From positions 1-40,002 of IMG/VR virus record IMGVR_UViG_3300026533_000010: a stretch of 40,002 nt of DNA; one strand, written 5' to 3'. Origin of the DNA: a virus. Below, one piece after another: positions 1 to 8,570 of this stretch (the stretch's first letter is position 1; each line of letters begins with the position of its first letter). Position numbers and translations under genes: made by a program. The notes beneath the pieces are model-generated. The model made no database searches, was not told the DNA's origin, and worked only from the letters and a program-made list of their open reading frames with translations.

Positions 1-127
1 CCCTTATTTAATAGCTTTTTTTTGTTAGCCATATCTTTAAAATTGTTCATTATATTTCCTTAGTTATTTTCTCACAAAGTCTCATTATTTCATTTTGAGC
101 TTTGTAGTCTCTTGTATCAAATACACT
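1..127. repeat. 127-bp terminal direct repeat, left copy
   Basis: These bases are identical to the last 127 bases of the window. The copy holds the 3' end of parA and the start of its partner gene. Joining the two copies makes the partition operon continuous, so the repeat most likely reflects a circular assembly or a circularly permuted molecule and not a biological terminal repeat. A length of 127 equals a common maximum assembly k-mer. Confidence 0.95.
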
Positions 128-682
128 ATTTCCATCAAAACCACTATTCTCATACGAGGCTCTACGAGTCATTATCCCACCGAATAATATGTTACCATTG
201 ATTATAGGGTCTATATCATCTGTTATCTGCTTTGTAGACCTTAGAGGGTGTATCATAGTGGCTACTAAGTGTGTAGGTACTGCTTGCTCTCTAATAGTCT
301 CTATTTCACCCAAAGTATCTAAGAAGCTCATAAAAGCCTCAGCATCTTTATCACTGCGAGGATTAAACGGTACTACTAGCTGGTCACTGATAGATATTAC
401 AGCTCTAGTGAGGTCATCATCAAAAGCACCAGTATCTATAAGTAAAATACCCTCATAATCCATAGCCTCAGATAGCTCATCAGCACTATAAATAGCCTGA
501 CACTGTATGCCAGTAATACCCTTTTTTTGTCTCTTTACAAAAAAGTTAAATGACCCCTTGTTTTTATGGTCAAGGTCTAAAACTTTTACTTTGTGACCCT
601 CTTTTGATAGGCTCACGGCTAGGTTAGTACATAGGGTGCTTTTTGCTACACCACCCTTAATCATCGCTAAAGTTATTATCAT
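50..682 (-). CDS. parA: ParA-type partition ATPase (small, type Ib-like)
   Basis: This is a 210-residue ATPase of the ParA/MinD family, which segregates low-copy plasmids together with a centromere-binding partner. A deviant Walker A motif, KGGVAKST, lies at residues 9-16, with the signature lysine at 9 and the P-loop lysine at 14. A Walker B-like strand ending in LLIDTGA lies near residue 80. It lacks the N-terminal helix-turn-helix of type Ia ParA, and its length is typical of type Ib. The stop codon overlaps the ATG of the RHH partner (TAATG) across the circular junction, so the two are translationally coupled. The ribosome site is AAGGACAG. Partition genes point to an extrachromosomal prophage stage, although ParA-like ATPases are also found in lytic phages. 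Confidence 0.93.
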   Translation of the reverse strand: MIITLAMIKGGVAKSTLCTNLAVSLSKEGHKVKVLDLDHKNKGSFNFFVKRQKKGITGIQCQAIYSADELSEAMDYEGILLIDTGAFDDDLTRAVISISDQLVVPFNPRSDKDAEAFMSFLDTLGEIETIREQAVPTHLVATMIHPLRSTKQITDDIDPIINGNILFGGIMTRRASYENSGFDGNSVFDTRDYKAQNEIMRLCEKITKEI

Positions 683-747
683 ATTATCTGTCCTTTTAAT
701 GAAAAGTGTAGTATATCATAATATAACATATCATATTTAGTTTGTTT
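683..747 (-). promoter_or_regulatory. Promoter and possible operator of the parA operon
   Basis: On the minus strand an extended -10 element, TG-A-TATACT (hexamer at 710-715), lies about 28 bases upstream of the parA ATG. It sits within ATATTATGATATACTA, a 16-base string that is also found exactly upstream of the recT-like gene. A second TGATATG copy lies just upstream, so the area could be a repressor site. The -35 match is weak. The assignment is by eye. Confidence 0.55.
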
Positions 748-776
748 AAAAAAAGAGTGCCTACTATTGAGGCACT
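748..776 (-). terminator. Rho-independent terminator of the late operon
   Basis: On the minus strand AGTGCCT and AGGCACT form a perfect 7-bp stem around a 7-base loop, followed after one base by a run of seven T. The stop codon of the last late gene lies inside the loop. It separates the late structural operon from the parA promoter just downstream. Confidence 0.9.
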
Positions 777-1012
777 GCATCAGTAAATAGCCAACTACAG
801 TTAGCATCTGTAGAGTCACTGGCATTTTTGCATCTTCTAAGTAATACATTAGGCACACACTCACTATCTAATACCACTGGTACTAGCACTGGCTGGTTTT
901 TACAGCCTTGCTCACTAGCTACACTGTAATATGCTTTTTGTGTTGCTATACCACCAGCTATGAGCCATAGTATCAAGATACCAGCCAGTATAGTTATCTC
1001 ACCTTTTCTCAT
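764..1012 (-). CDS. Small membrane-anchored, cysteine-containing protein
   Basis: This 82-residue protein has one hydrophobic segment at about residues 7-25 followed by a polar domain with four cysteines (near 36, 52, 61 and 72). That suggests an N-in signal anchor with a periplasmic, disulfide-bonded domain. It is the last gene of the late operon and overlaps the preceding fibre-associated gene by four bases (ATGA). The position suits a lysis or superinfection role, but it matches no holin or spanin that I recognise. Function unknown. Confidence 0.7.
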   Translation of the reverse strand: MRKGEITILAGILILWLIAGGIATQKAYYSVASEQGCKNQPVLVPVVLDSECVPNVLLRRCKNASDSTDANCSWLFTDAVPQ

Positions 1013-1227
1013 TTTAAACCAGCCTCAAACTCTTCTCTTAGCTTTTTCTCTTTAAACTCTTGAAATGCTATCTCTTTTTTCTCTTTAGCTGTGAGAGGTT
1101 TAGGTGCTGTGAGTTTTTTCATTTCAGCATCTTTAATAGGAGTTAAACCCTCTTTGATAAACTTGTCTTGACTTCCATCTTTTGAGTAAGCATATACATT
1201 GTTATTTTCATCTTTAAAGTATTTCAT
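1009..1227 (-). CDS. Small tail fibre-associated protein, possible chaperone
   Basis: This is a 72-residue hydrophilic protein. It opens with YFKDENNNVYAY, a pattern common in small proteins encoded directly after phage tail fibre genes. The second half is rich in Lys and Glu and is probably an alpha helix. Such proteins are often called tail fibre assembly chaperones, although most are uncharacterised. It follows the fibre gene by ten bases. The call rests on the N-terminal pattern and the position. Confidence 0.7.
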   Translation of the reverse strand: MKYFKDENNNVYAYSKDGSQDKFIKEGLTPIKDAEMKKLTAPKPLTAKEKKEIAFQEFKEKKLREEFEAGLK

Positions 1228-1237
1228 ATTTTCCCTT

Positions 1238-4200
1238 TTATCTTAATTCAGCCCATTTATCAGGAAATGGAGAGCCACTAGTTTCAATTTTATATGTTTC
1301 TCCCACTGGTACTATTATTGATATTGTTTCGGTATCAGCCTGTGGTTGAGCAGTCCAACCAAACCCACCAACTTCTACAGAACCAACAATAAAATAACCA
1401 TTTTCAGAGTCACCATATCTACACCTTACAGATACTTGAATAGGCTTATTTGTAGAATTTGTATATGTAATGTTAAATGCTCTTGTACTTAATAAGTCTT
1501 GCCAAGTCTGCCCGTAGCCTAACCCACCCTCATTGCTTGCACTTACTGCTTTATCATAAGCATCTTTAACAGAATTTGCTGAGGCTGGTGCTGTAGTGTC
1601 TGTACTTGTTACAGAGTTTATTACAGTTTTACCATTTAGCTTAGAGCTATCACTAGCCTTTGCTGTTTTTCCTAAAAATCTTGCATCACTCTCAGTCTCA
1701 GTAAAATACCTTGTATCGTGAGTGTGTGAGTCATTTGCTACGACTACGGTTATCGTTACGTTTGCTGTACCATCAAAAGAGGTGCTACCACTACAATTAC
1801 CACCTAGAGAAATTGTACGAGCCGTAACGAGCTTTGTAGCACTTACAGCATTAGCACTTTTTCCTAAGTACCTACCATCACCAGTAGTTATATTTACTGC
1901 TGAGTTTGCACTTGTAGATGATTTAACACTAAATACTACAGCTGAGTCACCAGCTAGTTTAGCATATACAGCATTATGATTATGGTCTGAGCGACTTACT
2001 GCTGTACTTGTACCATTACCACCAAAAGCCTTATTTACAAGGTCAGTAGTAGTCCACTTAGCCTCAAAACTTGTAGAGCCATAAGAGCTTGATAAAAAGT
2101 TTCCACTAGCATCAGTTGTAACAAACTTACCAGCTGTAAGAGTTCCAGCCGTACCAACTTTTGAGGCTATTTCAGCTTTTAAATCACCCCAAGTCTGACC
2201 TGAGCCTTTTAGTGCTGTACCACCAGCTGTAGCTAAGAGTACATAATCATTAGTAGTTGATATTTTTTCAACTTTTGCACCTATCGCTGTATCTAGTGAT
2301 GTTTTTGTATAATATCTTGTATCGTGAGTGTGTGAGTCATTTGCTACAGTAATTGTCAAGGTGACATTAGCTGAGCCATCTAAAGTGACATTACCAGTAG
2401 TATCACCAGCAAGAGTAATTTTTCGTGCTGTAGTCCATTTATCGGCTGTTGCTGAGTGACCACCACTAATAGGTGCATAAAGTGAGTTAGCCTGACCTAG
2501 TGGCATAGCATCATCATTAGCTACTGCATTTTTAACTTTAAATATCTGAGTGTTAAGACCAGCAAGCTTAGCATATCTACCATCACCTTGAGACTTAGTG
2601 TAGTAAGTTGTAGGGTGGGTATGATTTGAGTAGGCTGGATTAGTACCACTACCAGTACCCTCAGTCTTAGCAAAAGCTTTATTAAAAGCACTTAGCTTAC
2701 TGAATTTTGTCTCTTTTTTCTCTATTTGAGTATTAGTTTTAGAGCTTGACCATAAAGTATTTGTATCTGTAGCACTATCTTTTATTAGTGAGGCTCTTAC
2801 CTCAGCATTAACACGAGCATTTGTATAGTATAAATTAGTGTCCTCAGCTATATCTTTTGTCTTGAGGATTAAAGCACCTATTTTTCCATTTACTGATAAT
2901 ACTGGTGCTGTAGTAGCCATTTCTACCCACTCAAGACCGTTAGTATCCCATATATAAGTATTACCGTTACCTTGACCATCATCATCAAGTACAATAGCCA
3001 TAAGTATCTCATTTGCTGAGTTATCATAATCTAGCATATCTTGATGAGTATCAAACTGTACCGTTTGAAGTCTTGCACCATCAGGTATCTGAGTTATAGG
3101 TATTTTAATATTTCCATCAAGAGTAGCTACACCACCAGCTACAGCTTTTTGAGAGTTGTCTATTTTTAGGTTAAACTTTGCATCTGTTTGACCTTTTGTA
3201 TAGTATCTCGTATCGTGGGTGTGTGAGTCATTTGTAACTACCACCGTAATAGTTATGTTTGCACTACCATCAAAAGAGGCACTACCAGTAGCACCACCAC
3301 TAAGAGCTATTTGTCTTGCTGTTTTAAGCTTTGTTGCACTTACAGCATTTTCACTCTTACCTAGATAAGTATTATGATTTTTTCCACTATCTTTTATATT
3401 ACCACTGGCATCAAGGCTCATAAAGTTATTTTCTACACCAGCTGGTAACTTATCAGCTTTTGCATCTAAGGCACTCTGTAGAGATACAATATCACTAATT
3501 TGATGAGTATGAGCCTTAGGCTGTAATGACCCTAGAGATATAATATTTCCGTTATGGTCTTGAGTGTAGATAATACCATCAGCCAAGTTAATAGCTATTT
3601 GACCCTTAGCTACTTGAGCTGGTGTAGGTGCTATGCCAGCTGTCTCGTTTGACTTAAATAGTATATTACCAGTGCTTGTAGTTCCAAAACTTCCAAAATC
3701 TACTACACCTAGAGAGTCTTTATCGTGAGTGTGATTTGAGGCACTTGCTCCTACATCAGCTGGTGTAAGTGCTATGTTATTTGAGAGGTTTTTACCATTA
3801 ATGGTACGAGTCTCGTCTACCATTGTAAACCAGTTTGTAAAGTTTCCAGTGTTTAAGTATCTTAGTGAGATTTTACCAGTAGTAGAAAAGAATAGCTGAG
3901 AGCCATTTACAAGACCATCTTTAATAGATACAAGCATCATACCAGCCTCACCACTAGGTTTCTCTGTAGATGAGGCTGGTATAGCAAATAAGCCACTAGA
4001 TAGATAAGTATCACACGAGCTACCAGTAGCACCGTTATAGGCTGTACGGTTAGGGTTTCCTTGAGTTATAAGGTTTCCGATACCCCCCAATTCTTCCCAG
4101 TTACTAGAGCTTAGTGCTGGGTCATTACCTATATTTGAGTCAATCTTAGATTTATGGATGTTTCCAGTTCTCTCTACTATAGACCCTTTTTTATAAGAGA

Positions 4201-4390
4201 GTGTACTATCCCACTCACCAGCACCGTTTTTTTGCATAAAAAGTATAGCATCAGTGTATCTATAAAAGAGGTCATTAAAAAACTCAGCAGGAGGGATTTC
4301 ACCAGCATTCCACCCCTCATCAGTCTTAGGCTGACTAGGCTCTACTCTTGTACTATCACGACCCCATAGTTTTACGACTGGATTTGACAT
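1238..4390 (-). CDS. Tail fibre protein with repeated HTH/RYY segments
   Basis: At 1050 residues this is the largest protein of the phage and the likely distal receptor-binding fibre. An N-terminal attachment region (about 1-110) is rich in Trp and Pro. A long repetitive shaft follows, with NDSHTHDTRY repeated three times and related THPTTYYTKSQ and SDHNHNAVYAKLAG units, each followed by runs such as SATKLxTARxIxLxG. The paired histidines resemble metal-binding sites that stabilise trimeric fibres. The C-terminal 90 residues are non-repetitive and probably form the tip. The ribosome site is TAAGGAC, ten bases before ATG. No intramolecular chaperone domain is evident. Confidence 0.88.
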   Translation of the reverse strand: MSNPVVKLWGRDSTRVEPSQPKTDEGWNAGEIPPAEFFNDLFYRYTDAILFMQKNGAGEWDSTLSYKKGSIVERTGNIHKSKIDSNIGNDPALSSSNWEELGGIGNLITQGNPNRTAYNGATGSSCDTYLSSGLFAIPASSTEKPSGEAGMMLVSIKDGLVNGSQLFFSTTGKISLRYLNTGNFTNWFTMVDETRTINGKNLSNNIALTPADVGASASNHTHDKDSLGVVDFGSFGTTSTGNILFKSNETAGIAPTPAQVAKGQIAINLADGIIYTQDHNGNIISLGSLQPKAHTHQISDIVSLQSALDAKADKLPAGVENNFMSLDASGNIKDSGKNHNTYLGKSENAVSATKLKTARQIALSGGATGSASFDGSANITITVVVTNDSHTHDTRYYTKGQTDAKFNLKIDNSQKAVAGGVATLDGNIKIPITQIPDGARLQTVQFDTHQDMLDYDNSANEILMAIVLDDDGQGNGNTYIWDTNGLEWVEMATTAPVLSVNGKIGALILKTKDIAEDTNLYYTNARVNAEVRASLIKDSATDTNTLWSSSKTNTQIEKKETKFSKLSAFNKAFAKTEGTGSGTNPAYSNHTHPTTYYTKSQGDGRYAKLAGLNTQIFKVKNAVANDDAMPLGQANSLYAPISGGHSATADKWTTARKITLAGDTTGNVTLDGSANVTLTITVANDSHTHDTRYYTKTSLDTAIGAKVEKISTTNDYVLLATAGGTALKGSGQTWGDLKAEIASKVGTAGTLTAGKFVTTDASGNFLSSSYGSTSFEAKWTTTDLVNKAFGGNGTSTAVSRSDHNHNAVYAKLAGDSAVVFSVKSSTSANSAVNITTGDGRYLGKSANAVSATKLVTARTISLGGNCSGSTSFDGTANVTITVVVANDSHTHDTRYFTETESDARFLGKTAKASDSSKLNGKTVINSVTSTDTTAPASANSVKDAYDKAVSASNEGGLGYGQTWQDLLSTRAFNITYTNSTNKPIQVSVRCRYGDSENGYFIVGSVEVGGFGWTAQPQADTETISIIVPVGETYKIETSGSPFPDKWAELR
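1711..3238 (-). repeat. Three dispersed ~30-bp repeats in the tail fibre gene
   Basis: Near-identical copies lie at about 1711-1740, 2317-2346 and 3209-3238. The first two are identical over 30 bases and the third differs at a few positions. They encode the NDSHTHDTRY unit of the fibre shaft and are flanked by more diverged repeats, so they could be sites for in-frame recombination within the fibre. Confidence 0.85.
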
Positions 4391-4448
4391 ATTTAAAGTC
4401 CTTATTTTTTTAGAGATATTATAACTAGAATTAGCACTCTATCTTTAG

Positions 4449-5972
4449 TTACTCTCTTATTGCTATGTAGGTATATTCTCCACCTAGCTCATTCATATCT
4501 GAGTCAGTTGTTAGTAATTTAAAACCATCAGCTGTAATCTCTACTTTTTCATCATCAAGTGCTGGTGCATCGCTATTCATTCTTATACTCATAGGGTACA
4601 TAGCACCCAGTAGGTCTTTAGAAAAGTATAACCAGTCTCCATTACTATCAGTTCTTTTTATCATTAGTACAGTAGGCTCAAAACCAGTAGTAAATACTGC
4701 TTGCTCAAGACCCTTAGATTTGTATATATCTATAATGCTATAAGCTTTATTTTGATTAAATATCCAGCCAAAATACTTTTTACCTTTTATATTAAAATCT
4801 CTTTTTACAGCCATACCAGCACTTAATAACTCTACATCAGGGTTTTTATTAGTAGTTGCTGGCTCATCACTATTTACTTTAAGTGTAAAGCCGTTTAGTG
4901 CATCACCTGACATAATAGTATCACTACCAGCCATACTCTTAGATATTATCAAAGAGGGTGCTATCTCAAAAGGTAATCTTATATGCTGTTCCTCTGAGCC
5001 TGAGCCAGTCCATTCAACTATACCAAAACCAGTTATATTATTAATTGCATACTCTGAGCTTAACATATCGCTAGACTGGGTTACCTCTCTTGTAGGTAAA
5101 GAGAGTGAGAAAAGCATATACTCATCATCTAGTTTGTTTGCATCAGCTGAGTCACTAATAATAACCGTATCACTCTCATATACATACTGCACACCTATAT
5201 CTCTTGAGGCATCTGTATCACTAAGGCTTATGGCATTTTGCTCACCCATTATAGATGATACAATCATATTTCCACCGTTACCAGTTACATTTTTAATGTA
5301 AGAGAGTCCATAAGTCATATCTACTGTAGTGGTTAGATTTGTGATTGAGCTTGTACCAGTGTATTTTTGAGTCTCTATAGCTGTTCTTAGGATTATATAA
5401 GGCACTATCCTTAGCTCCACCCCAAGAGGCTTAGCTATATACTTTTCAAGATATTCTTTAAATACTGGGTCATCTGCACCAAGTACCTCTAAGACTATTG
5501 TAGCTGGGTTATCACCAGCCTCATTACCCTCTCTATAGATACATTGAGTTTTAGTAATAGAGTTTACTGTAGCTATCACATCATCAGGAGTAACACGAGA
5601 TAGATTTGAAAATAGTTTTAAGTACAAAAGCTCTCTATACTCTTTATCATTTGCTAGAGCTAAGCCACTCTCTGTATATCCTATAAACTCACCACCATCT
5701 ACAGTACCAAAACGGTTACCAAAACCCTTACCAGTACCACCAAAAAAAGTAAAATATCTATCTAAATCACGAGTAAGTGGTCTCTCAAGACCAATTAAAA
5801 AACCAAGAGCATCTAGCTGAGTGCCTTGAGCTTTATCTAGTGAGTAGGCATCTATAAACTTATCAAAAGTCTCTATGAGTAGGTTATACTCATCTGAGTG
5901 TGCTGTCATCATTCCTAGTAGATTTTCTGACCCTTTAAACTGAGTTAAAACCTCATTTTGTGGTGAGTACAT
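4449..5972 (-). CDS. Baseplate wedge protein (DUF2612-like) with C-terminal receptor-binding-like module
   Basis: This is a 507-residue protein. The first 190 residues resemble the DUF2612 / Mu gp48 class of baseplate proteins that join the J-like wedge to the fibre, with a QGTQLDALGFLIGL core. The remainder differs: residues about 310-507 carry GFEPTVLMIKR and end in GGEYTYIAIRE, a module often seen at the C-terminus of phage receptor-binding proteins. It therefore looks like a fusion of a baseplate head with an adhesin-type domain. It lies between the fibre and J genes, which is the usual order. Confidence 0.78.
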   Translation of the reverse strand: MYSPQNEVLTQFKGSENLLGMMTAHSDEYNLLIETFDKFIDAYSLDKAQGTQLDALGFLIGLERPLTRDLDRYFTFFGGTGKGFGNRFGTVDGGEFIGYTESGLALANDKEYRELLYLKLFSNLSRVTPDDVIATVNSITKTQCIYREGNEAGDNPATIVLEVLGADDPVFKEYLEKYIAKPLGVELRIVPYIILRTAIETQKYTGTSSITNLTTTVDMTYGLSYIKNVTGNGGNMIVSSIMGEQNAISLSDTDASRDIGVQYVYESDTVIISDSADANKLDDEYMLFSLSLPTREVTQSSDMLSSEYAINNITGFGIVEWTGSGSEEQHIRLPFEIAPSLIISKSMAGSDTIMSGDALNGFTLKVNSDEPATTNKNPDVELLSAGMAVKRDFNIKGKKYFGWIFNQNKAYSIIDIYKSKGLEQAVFTTGFEPTVLMIKRTDSNGDWLYFSKDLLGAMYPMSIRMNSDAPALDDEKVEITADGFKLLTTDSDMNELGGEYTYIAIRE

Positions 5973-5973
5973 A

Positions 5974-7164
5974 TTACACCACCGTTATAGTAATACGAGT
6001 AGTATCAAATATAGACCTCTCTACATACTCTATAGCTATATCATCACTGGTAGTAGGTGTTGTAGCTTTGCCTTGATACAAGTGATTAACAGTACATTTA
6101 AGGGCATTGTTAATAGGAGTATATAGCATTGAGTTTATGACATCATCGCCCACACTTAACTCAAGATTAGCCCACTCTACAATACTTGTTTTTATTGCCT
6201 CTTCTTGAGCTGGTGAAATAGTGCTATTTTCCATAGATGATATTTCTATATCTAACCATATATCAATATTATCAGGTCTCTGAAAATTAATGTTATGTTT
6301 ATCACCGTTAATGTCAGGTACTTCTACACCAGTAGTACCATTTGTAGCTATACCAGCTGGCTTATGATACCAAATTATAGAGCCTATGTCCTCAGTAGCA
6401 CCACCAGCTATAATTACCATAAAACTCTTAGCTGTAATTATATGAGGTGGTACAGTATCAGTCATAGTGTCATTTTCTACCACTCTTGCATACGATACAC
6501 CATCTACATTAGCTAGAGCATCAGAGAGAGCATCAAAAGACCCTACCCCTTTTGCTGTAGAGTTCTCATATATCCTAGCTCTAAGACTAGCATCAGTCTC
6601 TCTTAATCTACCCTCTATAGCTTGCTCAGGATTTGTTACAGAGGCTAAGCCTGACACAGAGTCAATTATTTGATTAATAGTGTTTGCTGAGGCACTGATA
6701 GAGCCAAAATCTTCACTCTCTACAGCTAGTGTAGAAGTTCCACTAATTGCAATATCTCTAGTGGCTATACTATGCCACAGCTGAGCCGTTGAGTCTCTAA
6801 ATGTAGTACCACGAGGTATAATCGTGCCTACATCACCAGTCATCACCAGTGTAGCACTACTTTTTTTTGCTGGCTGTCTCTTTACACCAGCTAAAATAGC
6901 TAGATTATCAAGTGCCACACCAGTAGCATATCTAGCATCCAGTGTATGAGTAGCCTTTTCTGCTAATTCCCATAGATTAGAAATCTCAAGGCTCTCAGGT
7001 GCGATTATATTACCTAAAACACTAGCCTCATCAGTTCTAATATTATCACCTAAATACTGTCTATATTTTGCTTGTAAATCAGCAACTACCTCAGATAATC
7101 TCTTAGGGAAAAACCCATACTTTGTAAAACCTATTTGCCCTACTGGTGATACATTATCAGCCAT
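5974..7164 (-). CDS. Baseplate J-like wedge protein
   Basis: This 396-residue protein has the features of the baseplate J family (P2 gpJ, Mu gp47): an N-terminal region with LARYATGVALDNLA-type sequence, a beta-sandwich around residues 100-160 that includes PRGTTFRDS, and a C-terminal region with DITLEIS-like strands. J-like proteins form the wedge periphery around the central hub of contractile tails. It ends two bases before the next baseplate gene and follows the gp25-like gene. Confidence 0.88.
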   Translation of the reverse strand: MADNVSPVGQIGFTKYGFFPKRLSEVVADLQAKYRQYLGDNIRTDEASVLGNIIAPESLEISNLWELAEKATHTLDARYATGVALDNLAILAGVKRQPAKKSSATLVMTGDVGTIIPRGTTFRDSTAQLWHSIATRDIAISGTSTLAVESEDFGSISASANTINQIIDSVSGLASVTNPEQAIEGRLRETDASLRARIYENSTAKGVGSFDALSDALANVDGVSYARVVENDTMTDTVPPHIITAKSFMVIIAGGATEDIGSIIWYHKPAGIATNGTTGVEVPDINGDKHNINFQRPDNIDIWLDIEISSMENSTISPAQEEAIKTSIVEWANLELSVGDDVINSMLYTPINNALKCTVNHLYQGKATTPTTSDDIAIEYVERSIFDTTRITITVV

Positions 7165-7173
7165 CTTAACCCC

Positions 7174-7539
7174 TTATAATATTATTTCTATCTTATCATC
7201 AAAACTTGAGCCATCTATAGCTACAGCCTTAAAAGTTACAGTGAGAGTACGAGTGCGATTATCCAAAAATGTTCTAAATTCTGTAACACTTCTTATGAGT
7301 TTTTCACCATACACACTAGCTCTTATCAAATTAGACGAGTGAGCTAAGTTTGTTTTTTGACCTAAAATTGACTGCAAGTATGGCACACCTATAGTATTGT
7401 CTAGTTTCCACTCACCGTAAAATGTTTTTAATGCTATCTGTAGGCTTTGTCTAGCTGTATCACCAAGAGAATCAGTAAGCCATCCCCTAGCATCAGTTAT
7501 ATCTACATCACCATCATTATTAAGTCTTAAATCTCTCAT
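7174..7539 (-). CDS. gp25/gp46-like baseplate wedge protein
   Basis: This is a 121-residue protein of the T4 gp25 / Mu gp46 type, small wedge proteins that initiate sheath assembly in contractile tails. It has the typical opening of a short beta hairpin (DVDITDARGWL) followed by a helix (DTARQSLQIALKTFYGEW) and then a beta-rich half. The ribosome site is AGAGG. Its order, before J and after the spike, matches Mu-like baseplates. Confidence 0.82.
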   Translation of the reverse strand: MRDLRLNNDGDVDITDARGWLTDSLGDTARQSLQIALKTFYGEWKLDNTIGVPYLQSILGQKTNLAHSSNLIRASVYGEKLIRSVTEFRTFLDNRTRTLTVTFKAVAIDGSSFDDKIEIIL

Positions 7540-7576
7540 AGTGCCTCTTTTTTTATATAAAAAATTATATCATCTT

Positions 7577-7759
7577 TTATGGTATTGTTTTTATAATTGT
7601 TTTTGTCTCATCTTTATCTAAATCGCTATTGTCATCAGCTATCTTTTTCTGTTTATGGTTTCCATTATCTAAAACTGACCTTTGACCCACTTCCACTCTG
7701 ACCTCTAAAAAACTACACCCACTAAAAAACATAGCTATTACTATAATTAAATACTTCAT
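7577..7759 (-). CDS. Small lipoprotein in the baseplate cluster
   Basis: This 60-residue protein has a signal peptide and a lipobox FSGC with the modified cysteine at residue 15, followed by a charged, helix-poor tail. It lies between the spike and gp25-like genes. A short outer-membrane lipoprotein could be an o-spanin (Rz1-like), but no partner i-spanin is identifiable, so the role is unknown. Confidence 0.72.
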   Translation of the reverse strand: MKYLIIVIAMFFSGCSFLEVRVEVGQRSVLDNGNHKQKKIADDNSDLDKDETKTIIKTIP

Positions 7760-7772
7760 TTTATCCCTTTTT

Positions 7773-8570
7773 TTATGCTGTAGGTTTACCAGTTACACCA
7801 GTAATTACAAAACCACTATAACCGATAAGTGTACCACCTGATAAGTGTGTATGAGTTTTAAGGCTAGTTGTTCCAGCTGTTACATCGCCAGCAACTACTA
7901 CACTAGCACCAGTAATAGCACCAGTAGTTGTAAGAGTAGTGCTAGAAACAGAACCAGTAGCAACTATATTTCCTGTTACTTTTAAATTACCAGTCATTTC
8001 AAGGTCACCAGTGAGAGCTATCTTACCAGTGTTTATAGTCACATCGCCATCTTTTTTAATTTCTACTGTAGTCGAGCCTGAGTTTATGTTTATAGTTCCA
8101 TCTTGTTTAAGTTGAATATGAGTTACATTATCCTCTGAGCGAATAGCCATACCATCATCATCATAATCAGATATAACCCTCTTTTGATGAGTAAAGCCCA
8201 TTATAAGTACACAGTCTTGATAATCGTGCATCCTATTATCGTGAGGCATAGCTTGAGTACCCTCTACTACAAAAGTATCTATATTTCTTTGATTAAACAC
8301 GAGTAGACCAGTATCATCTTTTTCAATAGGCATAGTTATAGCTATTTTTCCACTAAAAGGCTGTACTACTGGTACACCCTCTATCTCAGGAATAGCAACA
8401 CCCTCTACCTCATCGCCCTCTGTTTTAACTCTCTCTATGAGTATTTGAACTTTTGCCAGCTGGGTATCTTTATCAAACTCTATGACCTTACAAGGTAGAG
8501 CTGTATTAATATTTGACTGAGAATATTTAAGAGCCTTATCTATGACTTGCTTTAATGTTAGTGTTTCCAT
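7773..8570 (-). CDS. Central baseplate spike (Gp138 N-type, gpV-like)
   Basis: This 265-residue protein starts with an OB-fold region like phage Gp138_N (about residues 10-120, with CKVIEFDKDTQLAKVQIL). A beta-helical stretch of repeating DG, TG and SG turns follows (about 140-235). Near the end lies LKTHTHLSGG, whose HxH motif is the iron-binding signature at the tips of contractile tail spikes. The product should be the trimeric membrane-piercing spike. It overlaps the hub gene upstream by 13 bases. Confidence 0.88.
   Translation of the reverse strand: METLTLKQVIDKALKYSQSNINTALPCKVIEFDKDTQLAKVQILIERVKTEGDEVEGVAIPEIEGVPVVQPFSGKIAITMPIEKDDTGLLVFNQRNIDTFVVEGTQAMPHDNRMHDYQDCVLIMGFTHQKRVISDYDDDGMAIRSEDNVTHIQLKQDGTININSGSTTVEIKKDGDVTINTGKIALTGDLEMTGNLKVTGNIVATGSVSSTTLTTTGAITGASVVVAGDVTAGTTSLKTHTHLSGGTLIGYSGFVITGVTGKPTA

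Noticed and set aside
679-864. A 61-codon minus-strand frame that runs over the late terminator
   Set aside because: It overlaps the terminator and the membrane protein gene in another frame, and its ATG has no ribosome site.
1722-1979. Open frames on the plus strand inside the tail fibre and other late genes (for example 1722-1979, 4154-4369, 21835-22146)
   Set aside because: They lie opposite well-supported minus-strand genes, lack ribosome sites and have low-complexity products. They are shadows.
7577-7759. A confident Rz/Rz1 spanin pair
   Set aside because: There is a short lipoprotein, but no overlapping or adjacent i-spanin with an N-terminal membrane helix and coiled coil.
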